Positions 22,760 to 32,196 of a stretch of DNA of 64,000 nt are shown in pieces. Source of the stretch: Artemisia argyi. Its lineage: Eukaryota > Streptophyta > Magnoliopsida > Asterales > Asteraceae. The notes under the pieces are model-generated. The model saw only the letters and a program-made list of their open reading frames with translations. It had not been told where the DNA came from and searched no databases. Each line of letters starts with the position of its first letter. Positions within the stretch are counted from its first letter, which is position 1. The DNA is taken from contig CM060680.1 of assembly GCA_030686995.1 (NCBI GenBank), positions 197,705,322 to 197,769,321 of the forward strand. Direction: 5' to 3'. A program made the translations under genes and the position numbers.

Positions 22760-25700
22760 ATGGCTGAACACAATGAGAACGTCACTGAACAAAGTCTTCC
22801 ACTGCTCACCATAGAGGACATCACTCCCGAAAACTACAATGTCACGATTGGCAACAACAATCCACGAGTTGATTTCGACAAACTGAAAATTACAGAGAAC
22901 TCGTGCATGATTGTGAAAGATATTCTACTTGCACATCCATGCAAACATCTGCTCATCTGTTCTACTTCAGTTCCTCTGTTCTACCTTCATCAATTCTGGC
23001 ATACTGCTAAGGCTAACTTGGATGATGAGTCTTTCACTGTTACATTGGATCGCCAAGACTACACTGTAGATCACGACGTTCTTCGTACAGCCCTTCTCCT
23101 GCCCCAAACTGACAACGAATTTGCTCCTATACTACCTGACCTGGATCTTCTTGACTTCTTCATTGAATTAGGATATGAGGTTGATGATGACGTACCGCTA
23201 GTCAAGGTTTCCCGATTTAATGCCAAGAATATCCCTCAGCCGTGGAGAACATTCTGTCTATTGGTTGTGCGATCAATATCAGGAAGAAAAAGTGGTCATG
23301 AACATCCAAGGCTCAAACATTTGCAAACATTCTGGGGAATGGTGACTCTGACACCTATTGACTTTGCAGTTCCTATCATGAATGATATCGTCCACAGTAT
23401 TCAAACCGAACGTGTGAAGACTATGATACCATTCACAAGATTCACCAAGCTTCTCATAGAACATCTCTGCAAAGACTCTCCAGAATTCATCAAGAGGATG
23501 GCTGATCCTAATGAGCTGAAGCACCTCTTCGAGGACGACTTCACCACCTCATTCATCAAGACAACCACTTCCTCAACCAAGATCAAAGGAATGAGGCTTC
23601 CCGAATACCTACTTAATGACAAAATCAAGAAAAGTCTGAACTACAAGCTGTATGATAACGCTTACAAAGGGGTACAGAAAGAAGCCACAATAAAGACTCG
23701 AAGCAAAGGAGGTGTAAAGTCTGGGAGTACTACAAGCACCACTGGATCACCTCATACTAGATCTAAGGCTACTCCAATGTCAAAACCCAAGACTTCAACC
23801 ACACCTAAACCTACATCCAAGTCTACACCTGCCACCAAGCCTAAGAAGAAGGCAACTCCTGAGTACTTTATTCGGGATGAACCTACACCTCCACCTTCTG
23901 ACACCGAATCCGAGTTCGACACGGAATCTGAAGACGAAGAACCAGATTATGAACTGAGAGTAAGAGCACCTGAAGAAAGATTCCCTGCAACTGAGATTGC
24001 CATACAACAAAGTCTCAAAACTTATGAAGAAGAGACAAGGAAAAGAAAAGGAGTCACTATTAATGAGCCTAATGATGATGAAGACGAACCAATCGTTGAA
24101 CCATTGGTCGATAAACGCAAACTTAAAAGTATAGTTGTCGACACACGAGCTGAAGAAAAGCGACTTCGCAAAGAACAAAGGAAAGAAAGTCTCGAAAGCC
24201 GACTTATGTCTCAACCTCCAACACCACCACCTATTGATCAGTCTGAACATGTAGGAGCTACAAGCAGCATGATTCCTCCCACTGTGTCCACAACGTCAGA
24301 ATCAGCTCCACAGCCTGATAACACCGTTAAAGATACAGACAAAACAGGAGATGTCAACATGACAGAAACTGCTAATATAGAAGAGAATGTTGGTGGACAA
24401 GAGAACATAGCTACGGATCAGGAACATGAATACCTCATTACTCCAGAGTTTCTTGCACGAGAAGCAGAGGAAGCAGAGGAACGTCGTAGAAAAGAAAACG
24501 AAGAGAAGAACGCGTTCGACACCAACATATTTCTTAAGTCATCTTCTCAGCAGACTTCCTCAGCACAACCTCCACCTCCTCAAGACTCTCCACCAAAGGA
24601 TCCGACTCCTCCTGCTTCTTCCTCAAACTCTCACAACGAGTCATCGTCCGAATCATCACCTGAGCATTCATCTCCCACACCTTCTGAAACCGCATCAAAA
24701 CAGCATTCAATCAATGAACCGAAACAACCAGTTGATCTTCAGGAGCAAGTCAACAAACTCACCAACATGGTTACAAGTCTTACCAAACAAGTTGAGGATT
24801 TCCAGGAGTCAAAGCAGCTGATCGATAAGTTCTTGCACTCTGATTACACAGGATTTATCAGGACTGCAACACATGATTTTCTCACTGAAAATCTAGTTGA
24901 TATGATCACTCCTGAAGTAGCAAAGCTTCTTGAACCAATCAAGGACAACTTGGATCACAGAATCAGAAGTGTTACGAGAAAAATGTTGTCTACTACACCA
25001 TTCACGCTTCACACCGCAAAACCTTCTACTGTGGCTCCAACCGTCCCTGAACTGTCCTTCAATGACATGCTTGCCAAACTCTTCGACAACATTGTCTCCA
25101 AACCCACACAAACTGCTGAAGAAAAGGCACTTTATGATGCTATGGTGGCTTACATATCCAAAGAGTCATGCAAAGATGCAGCTGGAACCCTGAAAAGGAC
25201 AAGAAAAGATGATGATCCTGACCTAAATACTAAAAGCAAGAAATCTAAGTCTGGAACCGGTCCCTCATCGTCTCTACAACCACAAAAGGACTCCACTCCT
25301 CCTGGAAATCAACAACAACCCTCAGCTACTGGTCAAGGTCAAACTGAAGAAGCGGAAACATTCATGGAACCTACAGATGACTACCAGGGTCAACCTGACA
25401 CCGATTACCGTGCTCCACCTATTCTTGATTCTCATGCTGAACCATCGTCACCATCCAAGGCTAAAGACAAAGATGCTACATCTAAGTCCAAGAAATCAAA
25501 GAAAAAAAGACGTCATTCATGGCTCGACAATGATGACACTCCTCAGAATGATTGGCTGACAGAAATGGTCCAAGCTCAACCTCCTCTCGAAGAAGAAAAA
25601 CCACTTCCTGGTAACACTCTACAGTTTACCCAAGTCATTATGAAGGATCTTCAGATCGACAAACTCACAAAGGCAGAGCTCAGAAGAATCAATAGGGATG

Positions 25701-26902
25701 CACAAGAATTCCTCAAGAAAAGATCTGGAAACAAAGTTGAATACGAGTATCATATGCAGAATATAGCTAGTGCAATGTCTGCCGGCTTTGACTGGCTAAA
25801 TCCAGAAGTGAATATCGATCTCAGTTCCAAGAATCATGAAAAACCTTACTTCACTGACTGGACCAAACCATTACCTTTAAAAGGATTTCCAGACAAACCT
25901 AAGATACCTTACAGCTTCTTCTTCAACAAAGATCTTCGTAACATCCAGCTCACTCAGGAGACATCCAAGAAGAAATACGCTTCCTCACTCACAATCTCAG
26001 TACCTGCCGCAAGATACGAAATTCCTGCCATTGAAGAAACCACTCGTATTTTCAGCAACTCCATCGTAGCTTACGACAGAGATGCACTACATGGAATTCA
26101 ACACTGGCCAGAACGTTGTCGTCTCGGTTATACCAGCAGACTAGGAGAGAAATCATTGGAAAATGTGAAGCAAAAATCTAAGATCATCGCTATCTTGGAG
26201 ATTCAAGAGTCGCAACGGTTTAACTACATATTCATGCGTGAAATTGTTGTTAAACGACAAGATGAAAAGAAGTACAAGTTCTCTGAAGCAGACTTTCCAG
26301 ACCTTAATCTCAATGACATCGAAGACATGTATCTCGAAAAGGTTCAAGGAAGAATGCGTGGATTTGATAGAGATGTTCAATACAACTTCATGGCATCACT
26401 ACTTCTTTACATCCGACGCTTGATAGTTCAAGAAAGAATGGAAGATCTTCAGCTTGGAGTGGAAAGTTACCAACAGAAGATCAATTTGACAAAGCCGCAA
26501 TTCACATTTGATGGAATCTATCAAACGTCACAGTTTACTCTCAACCAAGATCCTTTTGGTTTCACCTACATCAACAGCAAAAAACTACAAAGTTTCATGA
26601 GGTTCGATGAGGTACACAAATTCTGTGATGTTACACTCAAATCTGTTCGTGATGGGCTTGTCAAAAGGTTGAATGATGATCGCCGAAGGATAGCTAAGGG
26701 GGAACAACCTAGATGGAAATCCAGCATAAGAAGACAAGTTCGTAACTTTGTCTTAAAGATTGAAGAAAGGTTATTTCGACGGGAGCAGATCAGACGACTG
26801 GAAAGCTATATCGGTGCCAGACCATCGTTTCCTGTCAGAAACTTCGAAAGACCAGAACCCAAGTTCACTGACTTTGACGCTCCACTTCCTGACGAAGATT
26901 AA
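22760..26902 (+). CDS. 1380-aa accessory protein of element E, function unknown
   Basis: An uninterrupted frame downstream of pol, in the position where some retroelements carry an envelope-like gene. The first ATG is at 22760 (ATGGCTGAACAC); the frame is open 19 codons upstream to a GTG at 22703 but with no ATG. Residues about 5-290 look globular (VPLFYLHQFWHTAKANLDD, QPWRTFCLLVVRSISG, HLQTFWGMV). Residues about 300-680 are low-complexity, Ser/Thr/Pro and Glu rich. A coiled coil lies near 660-685. Basic clusters at about 811-830 and 905-918 (KSKKSKKKRRH) resemble nuclear localisation signals. The C-terminal part (about 950-1380) is again globular and charged (LQLGVESYQQKINLTKPQ, RFDEVHKFCDVTLKSVRDGLVKRL). 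I see no signal peptide, membrane segment, zinc knuckle or polymerase motif. Similar two-domain proteins recur, from memory, among Asteraceae retroelement predictions. Function unknown. Confidence 0.85.
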   Translation: MAEHNENVTEQSLPLLTIEDITPENYNVTIGNNNPRVDFDKLKITENSCMIVKDILLAHPCKHLLICSTSVPLFYLHQFWHTAKANLDDESFTVTLDRQDYTVDHDVLRTALLLPQTDNEFAPILPDLDLLDFFIELGYEVDDDVPLVKVSRFNAKNIPQPWRTFCLLVVRSISGRKSGHEHPRLKHLQTFWGMVTLTPIDFAVPIMNDIVHSIQTERVKTMIPFTRFTKLLIEHLCKDSPEFIKRMADPNELKHLFEDDFTTSFIKTTTSSTKIKGMRLPEYLLNDKIKKSLNYKLYDNAYKGVQKEATIKTRSKGGVKSGSTTSTTGSPHTRSKATPMSKPKTSTTPKPTSKSTPATKPKKKATPEYFIRDEPTPPPSDTESEFDTESEDEEPDYELRVRAPEERFPATEIAIQQSLKTYEEETRKRKGVTINEPNDDEDEPIVEPLVDKRKLKSIVVDTRAEEKRLRKEQRKESLESRLMSQPPTPPPIDQSEHVGATSSMIPPTVSTTSESAPQPDNTVKDTDKTGDVNMTETANIEENVGGQENIATDQEHEYLITPEFLAREAEEAEERRRKENEEKNAFDTNIFLKSSSQQTSSAQPPPPQDSPPKDPTPPASSSNSHNESSSESSPEHSSPTPSETASKQHSINEPKQPVDLQEQVNKLTNMVTSLTKQVEDFQESKQLIDKFLHSDYTGFIRTATHDFLTENLVDMITPEVAKLLEPIKDNLDHRIRSVTRKMLSTTPFTLHTAKPSTVAPTVPELSFNDMLAKLFDNIVSKPTQTAEEKALYDAMVAYISKESCKDAAGTLKRTRKDDDPDLNTKSKKSKSGTGPSSSLQPQKDSTPPGNQQQPSATGQGQTEEAETFMEPTDDYQGQPDTDYRAPPILDSHAEPSSPSKAKDKDATSKSKKSKKKRRHSWLDNDDTPQNDWLTEMVQAQPPLEEEKPLPGNTLQFTQVIMKDLQIDKLTKAELRRINRDAQEFLKKRSGNKVEYEYHMQNIASAMSAGFDWLNPEVNIDLSSKNHEKPYFTDWTKPLPLKGFPDKPKIPYSFFFNKDLRNIQLTQETSKKKYASSLTISVPAARYEIPAIEETTRIFSNSIVAYDRDALHGIQHWPERCRLGYTSRLGEKSLENVKQKSKIIAILEIQESQRFNYIFMREIVVKRQDEKKYKFSEADFPDLNLNDIEDMYLEKVQGRMRGFDRDVQYNFMASLLLYIRRLIVQERMEDLQLGVESYQQKINLTKPQFTFDGIYQTSQFTLNQDPFGFTYINSKKLQSFMRFDEVHKFCDVTLKSVRDGLVKRLNDDRRRIAKGEQPRWKSSIRRQVRNFVLKIEERLFRREQIRRLESYIGARPSFPVRNFERPEPKFTDFDAPLPDED

Positions 26903-29197
26903 CTTGGTACATTTGGTTATTTTTTCAATATCAATTGTTTCATTTGATTGAATTTCACAATGGCTTGTGCGCACATTACAGTGCACAACCCGAACTTGTA
27001 AAGAAAGGACCCTGAGGTACGCATCAGTGCCTCAATCCTAAATATAAGGAGCGAAGGCTTCTTATTTTTGAGTAGAATTAATCAAACTTTAATGATTTTT
27101 CATAATTCTGCTCAAAAGGACAAGTATTTCACCTCAATAAGACCTAATCACTTATTGAGGGGGAGCACTTGTCACAACAAAACACTTTGCTCTAAATCAA
27201 AAGTTCTTGGTGAATCCCCCCGTAAGACTCAAAAGGCATACTTTAATCTAAAAGTTTGTCAAAAACATCATTTTATATGCTATTTTTGAGGGGGAGAAAA
27301 TGAAAAAGTGATTAAAATATACGAAGTCAAAGCTTAAAGTTGTATCATGTGCGAGCTAGACTCAGTATTAACCCAGGAATTGACGAGACAATAAAAGTTA
27401 GTAATATCGAAAGGACTTATCCTCGACGGGTAATAACATCAAGTTAGTTATTAGAGCTAGTTGTCACCTAAAAGCTGACAATGCATCTCTTTAACTAACC
27501 ATGTAAGCGTGTCTCGAAAAGGATATGTCTTAGTAGAAATGTACCGTCTCGAGAAACTTTCTGTGAACCTGATCAGGCCGGGTAATAACTTCAAGCTAGT
27601 TTAACTAGTGATGTAAGCGTGTCTCGAATCGGTCTTCTTCATGGAAAGTGGATCAATTCAAAAGTGCTTGCTCCTCCCATATGTGCAAATTTATTAAATA
27701 CTTATGAGCACATGTGCAGGGGGAGCCCTTCAAAAGTGTACACAAAACTCTCAAAGTGTTAAACAAAATGTTTGATTAACACAAACACTTTGAGAGATTT
27801 TCTATCAAAGGTTTCTTGGCTACTGTCGGAGTTATAAGGTGATTAAGATAGGAATATCCGTCCTATGATCCGCCAGAGCCAGAGGGATCTACCCAAGGAC
27901 ATCTCCCATAGTTAGAATTAGAAGTCCTTAGGTATGATACGAAAAAAGGAGAAAAGAATGAAAGGGAAAGAAGGAGTTGAAGAATTAAAAAGAAAAATAA
28001 AGAAAAGGGTGAAAAGAAATAGCCCTCCATATGTTCAACCTTAGGGCAGACACCGGGTTCAATACGTATGCTACTGGTTGTTGCAAAAGTCAACACCAGT
28101 ATTGAAGACAAAGTCGTCATGGACCCAGTGACGCAATGCACTAAACCTTCTTAACCATTCAAGTTCTCTTAAAAGGACTTGTTTCATTCTCACGGGGAAC
28201 CCGCGTAACCTATCGACCTATCTCTTAGAGACGGTTGATATTGAAGCAGGAGACTCCTCCCCAGTCTTCGCATAAGAAACCTAAGTGTGCACTCATAGAG
28301 TCTAGAGCCTTGAGATACATCAAAGATCTCTTAGGAACACTTAGTATTTCTACAACTGGTGTTCTACATCAATGGGCATCAGTTGCAAATTATCGAGTCC
28401 TTCGCAGATCATAGCAATCTGCCGAGAACGTTTATGAGAGGATTACGTAAGTATTTCTCAATGATTGAACGGAAATCCTGCCAGGGTCAACATCAAACAG
28501 CCCTGACAGCAGGTCACTTCGGTAACCCTACAAGGGTTACGCTTAGTGTTTGCGGTGGTTTCATTACGGTCTACAGTCGTGGAGTGATCCCCAGCGACTC
28601 ACTCAGTCATTGAGCTACTTAGTAGGTCTCGTAAGCTCCTTCGGGAGTATCTGATATGGGAACGGCCAGGATAAGGATTAGAGGGAGTCTTCACAATATG
28701 CTGTTGATGAACTCTAATTCCTTATCCGTAAGTACCGGTTGTTTTATTGCTAACTGTTTACTCGCAGGAACCTCACTTCCACGATGGTAGATTCCAACAT
28801 GCTCATACATACATCTTGAAGTCAAAGAAAGCTCCCCCAAAGATCTTAGCAACACAAAGTTCAAAGAAAGATTCTACACCAATAAGAAGAATCTACAAAG
28901 TATAAAGACAAAGATCTCAATGCATGAAAAGGAACTTCTTGTACGTGAAAGTCTAAGTCCAAAGATGTATGAGTATGTTGGAATGGCGGACAACCACCAC
29001 AGACGCAGGAGTGACGAACGGCAGATTACTTCATAACACAATCACTACATCATCACCAAAGAACAAAGACAAAGAGCAAAGTACATTCATTATCATTCAA
29101 ATCATTTTTGAAGACGTCTAGAGATTTACGTGTCACAAGTCAAACGACAAAGATGAAGACGTCAAGCAACCATGATGACCGACCCTTAGGGGGAGAT
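26903..29197 (+). other. Element E 3' noncoding region with hairpins and polypurine motifs
   Basis: No convincing gene in 2.3 kb. Polypurine motifs lie at about 27155-27166, 27287-27296, 27717-27725 and 29185-29197 (the last abuts the LTR). Strong foldbacks: CTCTCAAAGTGTT/AACACTTTGAGAG (27748-27760 with 27784-27796), GTAACCCT/AGGGTTAC (28522-28540) and CTCC-TTCG-GGAG (28636-28647). A degenerate duplication (CGGGTAATAAC.TCAAG.TAG... to GTAAGCGTGTCTCGAA) occurs at about 27435 and 27580. Confidence 0.7.
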
Positions 29198-29551
29198 TGT
29201 TGGGATCATAGTTTTCACTATTTTATGAAGTCTCGGTCATTTGTAATTATAGGTTGCTTAAGTTATTATTTACTAACAATATTGTTTAAGTTACAAGTTT
29301 ACTAGGCTTTAGACAAAAGGTCCATGGGCTTTAAAGCCCACACGATTTGGATAGTGGAAGGAGAGGGAGTGTTGCCCTAGCTCCTTCCCTATAAATAGAA
29401 GCCTTAGTATCATGTAATAGTTGGTTGGTTATTTGATTTCTTAAGGAAACTCTTGCAATTCTAATTCTCTAATTCTCATAATCATCCCATTCTCATTCTC
29501 ATCTCATTTCTATCATTCTTATACTTGTGTTTACAAAATGGTGACCTAACA
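29198..29551 (+). repeat. Element E 3' LTR
   Basis: 354 bp, identical in length to the 5' LTR and differing from it at two positions that I can see (TTTTATGAAG versus TTTTCTGAAG; TTGCCCTAG versus TTGCTCTAG). TATAAATAG at 29390-29398. Confidence 0.95.
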
Positions 29552-29556
29552 GAGCT

Positions 29557-31626
29557 TGTTAAATTCTTGTTCCAGTTTGATCCAGTGTTAAATTGTGGTT
29601 GTAGTTAGTTAATTTGTATTGCCTGGGGATGCACTTTCCCATGTGTGCCTTGGCTTGAGCTTTTGTGACCATATTGCCACTCACTGACTCATCAGTGTAT
29701 AGAGTCAACTCCATAGGCTCACCATTTGCTTAATTTTGAACCCCAAGGTCTGATCCTTAGCTCATTGGGAAGACTCTCAGGTTAACTTATTGGTTCCACC
29801 CTAGTTTTAGACCCTAGGTCACCCCAGTGGACCCCACAGTGGGCTGCAATTGCCCCCATTAGGCTTGCTTCAGGGGTGTTTGTCTGTTTGAGCTTATTAG
29901 TGTAGTTAAGCTCTAATTTGCTTTTCTTTTCTGCTTTGGCCAGTATTATTTAGCTCATTAGGTTAGGATTAGTTAGTCTTTAGCTCATTAGTTTAAGTAT
30001 AAGTGCTTATTTGAGTTTTTCTTGAACCAACAGTTGAAGCTTTTGAGAGGTATTAGCTCATTTAAATCCAACTAATAATTTTGAAGAGCCTATTCCTGAT
30101 CCTTGCTTATGGTTCCTTATTTCTAAACTCAAATTGCTTATTAGAAAAGTTGATTTGAGCTTATTGGGTGGCTTGTTGTTAGCTTGTTGAGTTTTTGTTA
30201 GCTTAGTTTGCACATGATAGTACTCCCCTAATCATTGCTTAGAAGTCTCACACACCCAACTTCTGTGGGCCCCAAAGACCTCACCAGTGGGCCCCACAGG
30301 GTACCTCTTGGTTCTCTTGAGAGCTTACCCAGCTGTTTACCTTGTCCTTAGCTTCATCTGAGCTCAAACCCCCTTGCCCCCTCTTAAACTTGGCCTGCAA
30401 GAATAGCTCAGGTGGACTGTTTGGGACAGGATTTGGGATTGCTTATTTGCTTAAGTTGGCTTATTCTGTTGGCTTTTCTTGTTGATTTAACTTCACTTAA
30501 CTCCATTTTAGTCATTTACACTTTATTTTCTAGCTTGTGTGGACTGAGTGGCTTATTGTGGGCTTATGTGAAGCTTAAAATCTCATTTTCAAGCTAAATA
30601 CTCAACTGTTGAGCTTATTAGTGAGCTTAGAGCTTATTTTTGAGTTCCAAAGTAGTTTCCTTCACAAAAGTTTCCTCATTTAAGTAGTTTAATAGATTTG
30701 TAAAAGAAAAATTAGAAAAAACCAATATTAAGAAAAGTGATAGCTTCTATTTAAGCCCTTTGGCTTATTTTTCTGCTTATTTATAAGCAATTCTCATTTT
30801 TATATTTTTCTCAGGTTCCTTATAGGTTAAAATAATTTTAGTAATTTTTTCAGATTTTTCTTTTGTCATTTAGTACTTTTTATAATTTAATTTAGTTTAA
30901 ATTAATTAAATAATTAGTTTTAATTAGTAATAATTATTTAAAAATTAGAAAAATGGATTTTCTGTTTTAAAATTAGTTTTATAATATTTTAGATTTTTCT
31001 AAATTTAATTTTCATTTTCAAGTTAAATTTCATAATTAATTATAATTTAGTGTAATTTAGTTAATTAAAAAGTAATTAATAATTAGTAATTAATTAATAA
31101 TGATTAATTAATTAGTTGTAAAAATAATTTTGATTTTCCAAAAAATTTCTTATAACATTAGGATTGTAAAAATGTAAATTTCATAACCGTAGGATTTTAT
31201 TTGCTCCCGTTTCACTTTTTATTTTGCGCGTTCGCGTTTAATTTAAATGCAAACGCGCGTTTTTAGATTTAAGTCACGTTTTTAGTTTATCTGAGCATCA
31301 GTAATTGTTCATATAGTGTTTCTAAGTTATTTTCATTCCTCATATCTTAGTGTAATCATACAAACCAAATTCCTTACCTTTCTGTCCAAATTCACCCGAT
31401 CACAAACCCGTTTTGATTACCATCACACCTCGTCGGGACATAACGACCCGGGGAAACACTGTACTTCCACGGAGATTGACTCTAAGGTGTTTGACCTTGT
31501 TGACCATTTACCTGGTCGATTTAGGTTGACGATAAACACTGTACTTCCACGGAGATTGACTCTAAGGTGTTTGACCTTGTTGACCATTTACCTGGTCGAT
31601 TTAGGTTGACCGTTTGGAGCCAATCA
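29557..31626 (+). repeat. Element D 5' LTR, second part
   Basis: Continues the D LTR after element E and its duplicated GAGCT, colinear with about 54540-56578. Contains a dense run of GCTTATT/AGCTTA words (about 29880-30800), an AT-rich block (30840-31140), and an 80-bp tandem duplication (31454-31533, 31534-31613) close to the LTR end ...CCAATCA. The 61-codon frame at 30412-30597 recurs in the other LTR but has no coding character. Confidence 0.9.
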
Positions 31627-31631
31627 AATTT

Positions 31632-31649
31632 TGGCGCCGCTGCCGGGGA
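31632..31649 (+). promoter_or_regulatory. Element D primer binding site (tRNA-Asp type)
   Basis: TGGCGCCGCTGCCGGGGA follows the LTR end by 5 bases and matches the tRNA-Asp 3'-end complement used by Athila-type elements at all but one position. Confidence 0.85.
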
Positions 31650-32196
31650 GGTAGCTGCGTATTTAAAACGTTTTTTACAGATTAGTGGTTTTTCATTCAT
31701 CACTGTATAAACACCACCACCTTTTGTAAATCTTAATCATAATACAAAAACTTCATTAACACTTTTCCTAACGTGTTAACAACACCAAAAAAAAAAAAAT
31801 AATAAAATAAAAAAAAAAAAAAAAAAAAAAAAAAACAGATCGTTTCTATATCGGATTTCTTATTATGGTGATTCTTAAAGAGATACGATTTTGGTTAACG
31901 AAACGATACCAAAGATATTGTCCAAAAGTTTTTAACCCATAGAAAAAAACCCAAAAACATTCGTCTCTTTCTTGTGAATAATAATTACATAAAAATAAAC
32001 CGTCGCAAACCAAGGCAGAATACTTACCAACTGGGGGTGTGAACATAATAAGTTCCCAAACAAAAGATTAAAACTTGCTTTTGTATCATTGTGAGTAGTG
32101 TACCTTTCTTAAAGAAGCCATTCATTTGTGATTATTGGTTTAAGTTCACTGTTGATTTGCCTCGATTTTGTTTTGATTGGTTTTTATCCCTAGTGC
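31650..32196 (+). other. Element D leader
   Basis: No gene. A nearly pure adenine tract of about 50 bases lies at 31788-31835. The leader ends at the gag ATG at 32197. Confidence 0.6.

Larger units (their letters stand above)
13825..29551 (+). mobile_element. Element E: recently inserted defective Ty1/copia element with a giant accessory ORF
   Basis: Two 354-bp LTRs (13825-14178 and 29198-29551) run TGTTGGGATC...CTAACA and are flanked by GAGCT at 13820-13824 and 29552-29556. I count 2 differences between the LTRs. Order: LTR, leader, gag with stops, RT-RNase H, noncoding leader/intron-like region, 1380-aa accessory ORF, 2.3-kb structured noncoding region, polypurine tract (about 29185-29197), LTR. 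Protease and integrase are deleted, so the copy must have moved with proteins supplied in trans. Confidence 0.95.

Noticed and set aside
23795..24250. 151-codon antisense frame within the accessory ORF
   Set aside because: Shadow of the long sense frame; biased composition and no independent signals.
28359..28613. 84-codon frame in the E 3' region
   Set aside because: No domain; region rich in foldbacks and stops, most likely noncoding.
31788..31835. A-rich tract as a SINE/LINE tail
   Set aside because: It sits in the D leader with no target duplication or A/B boxes beside it.
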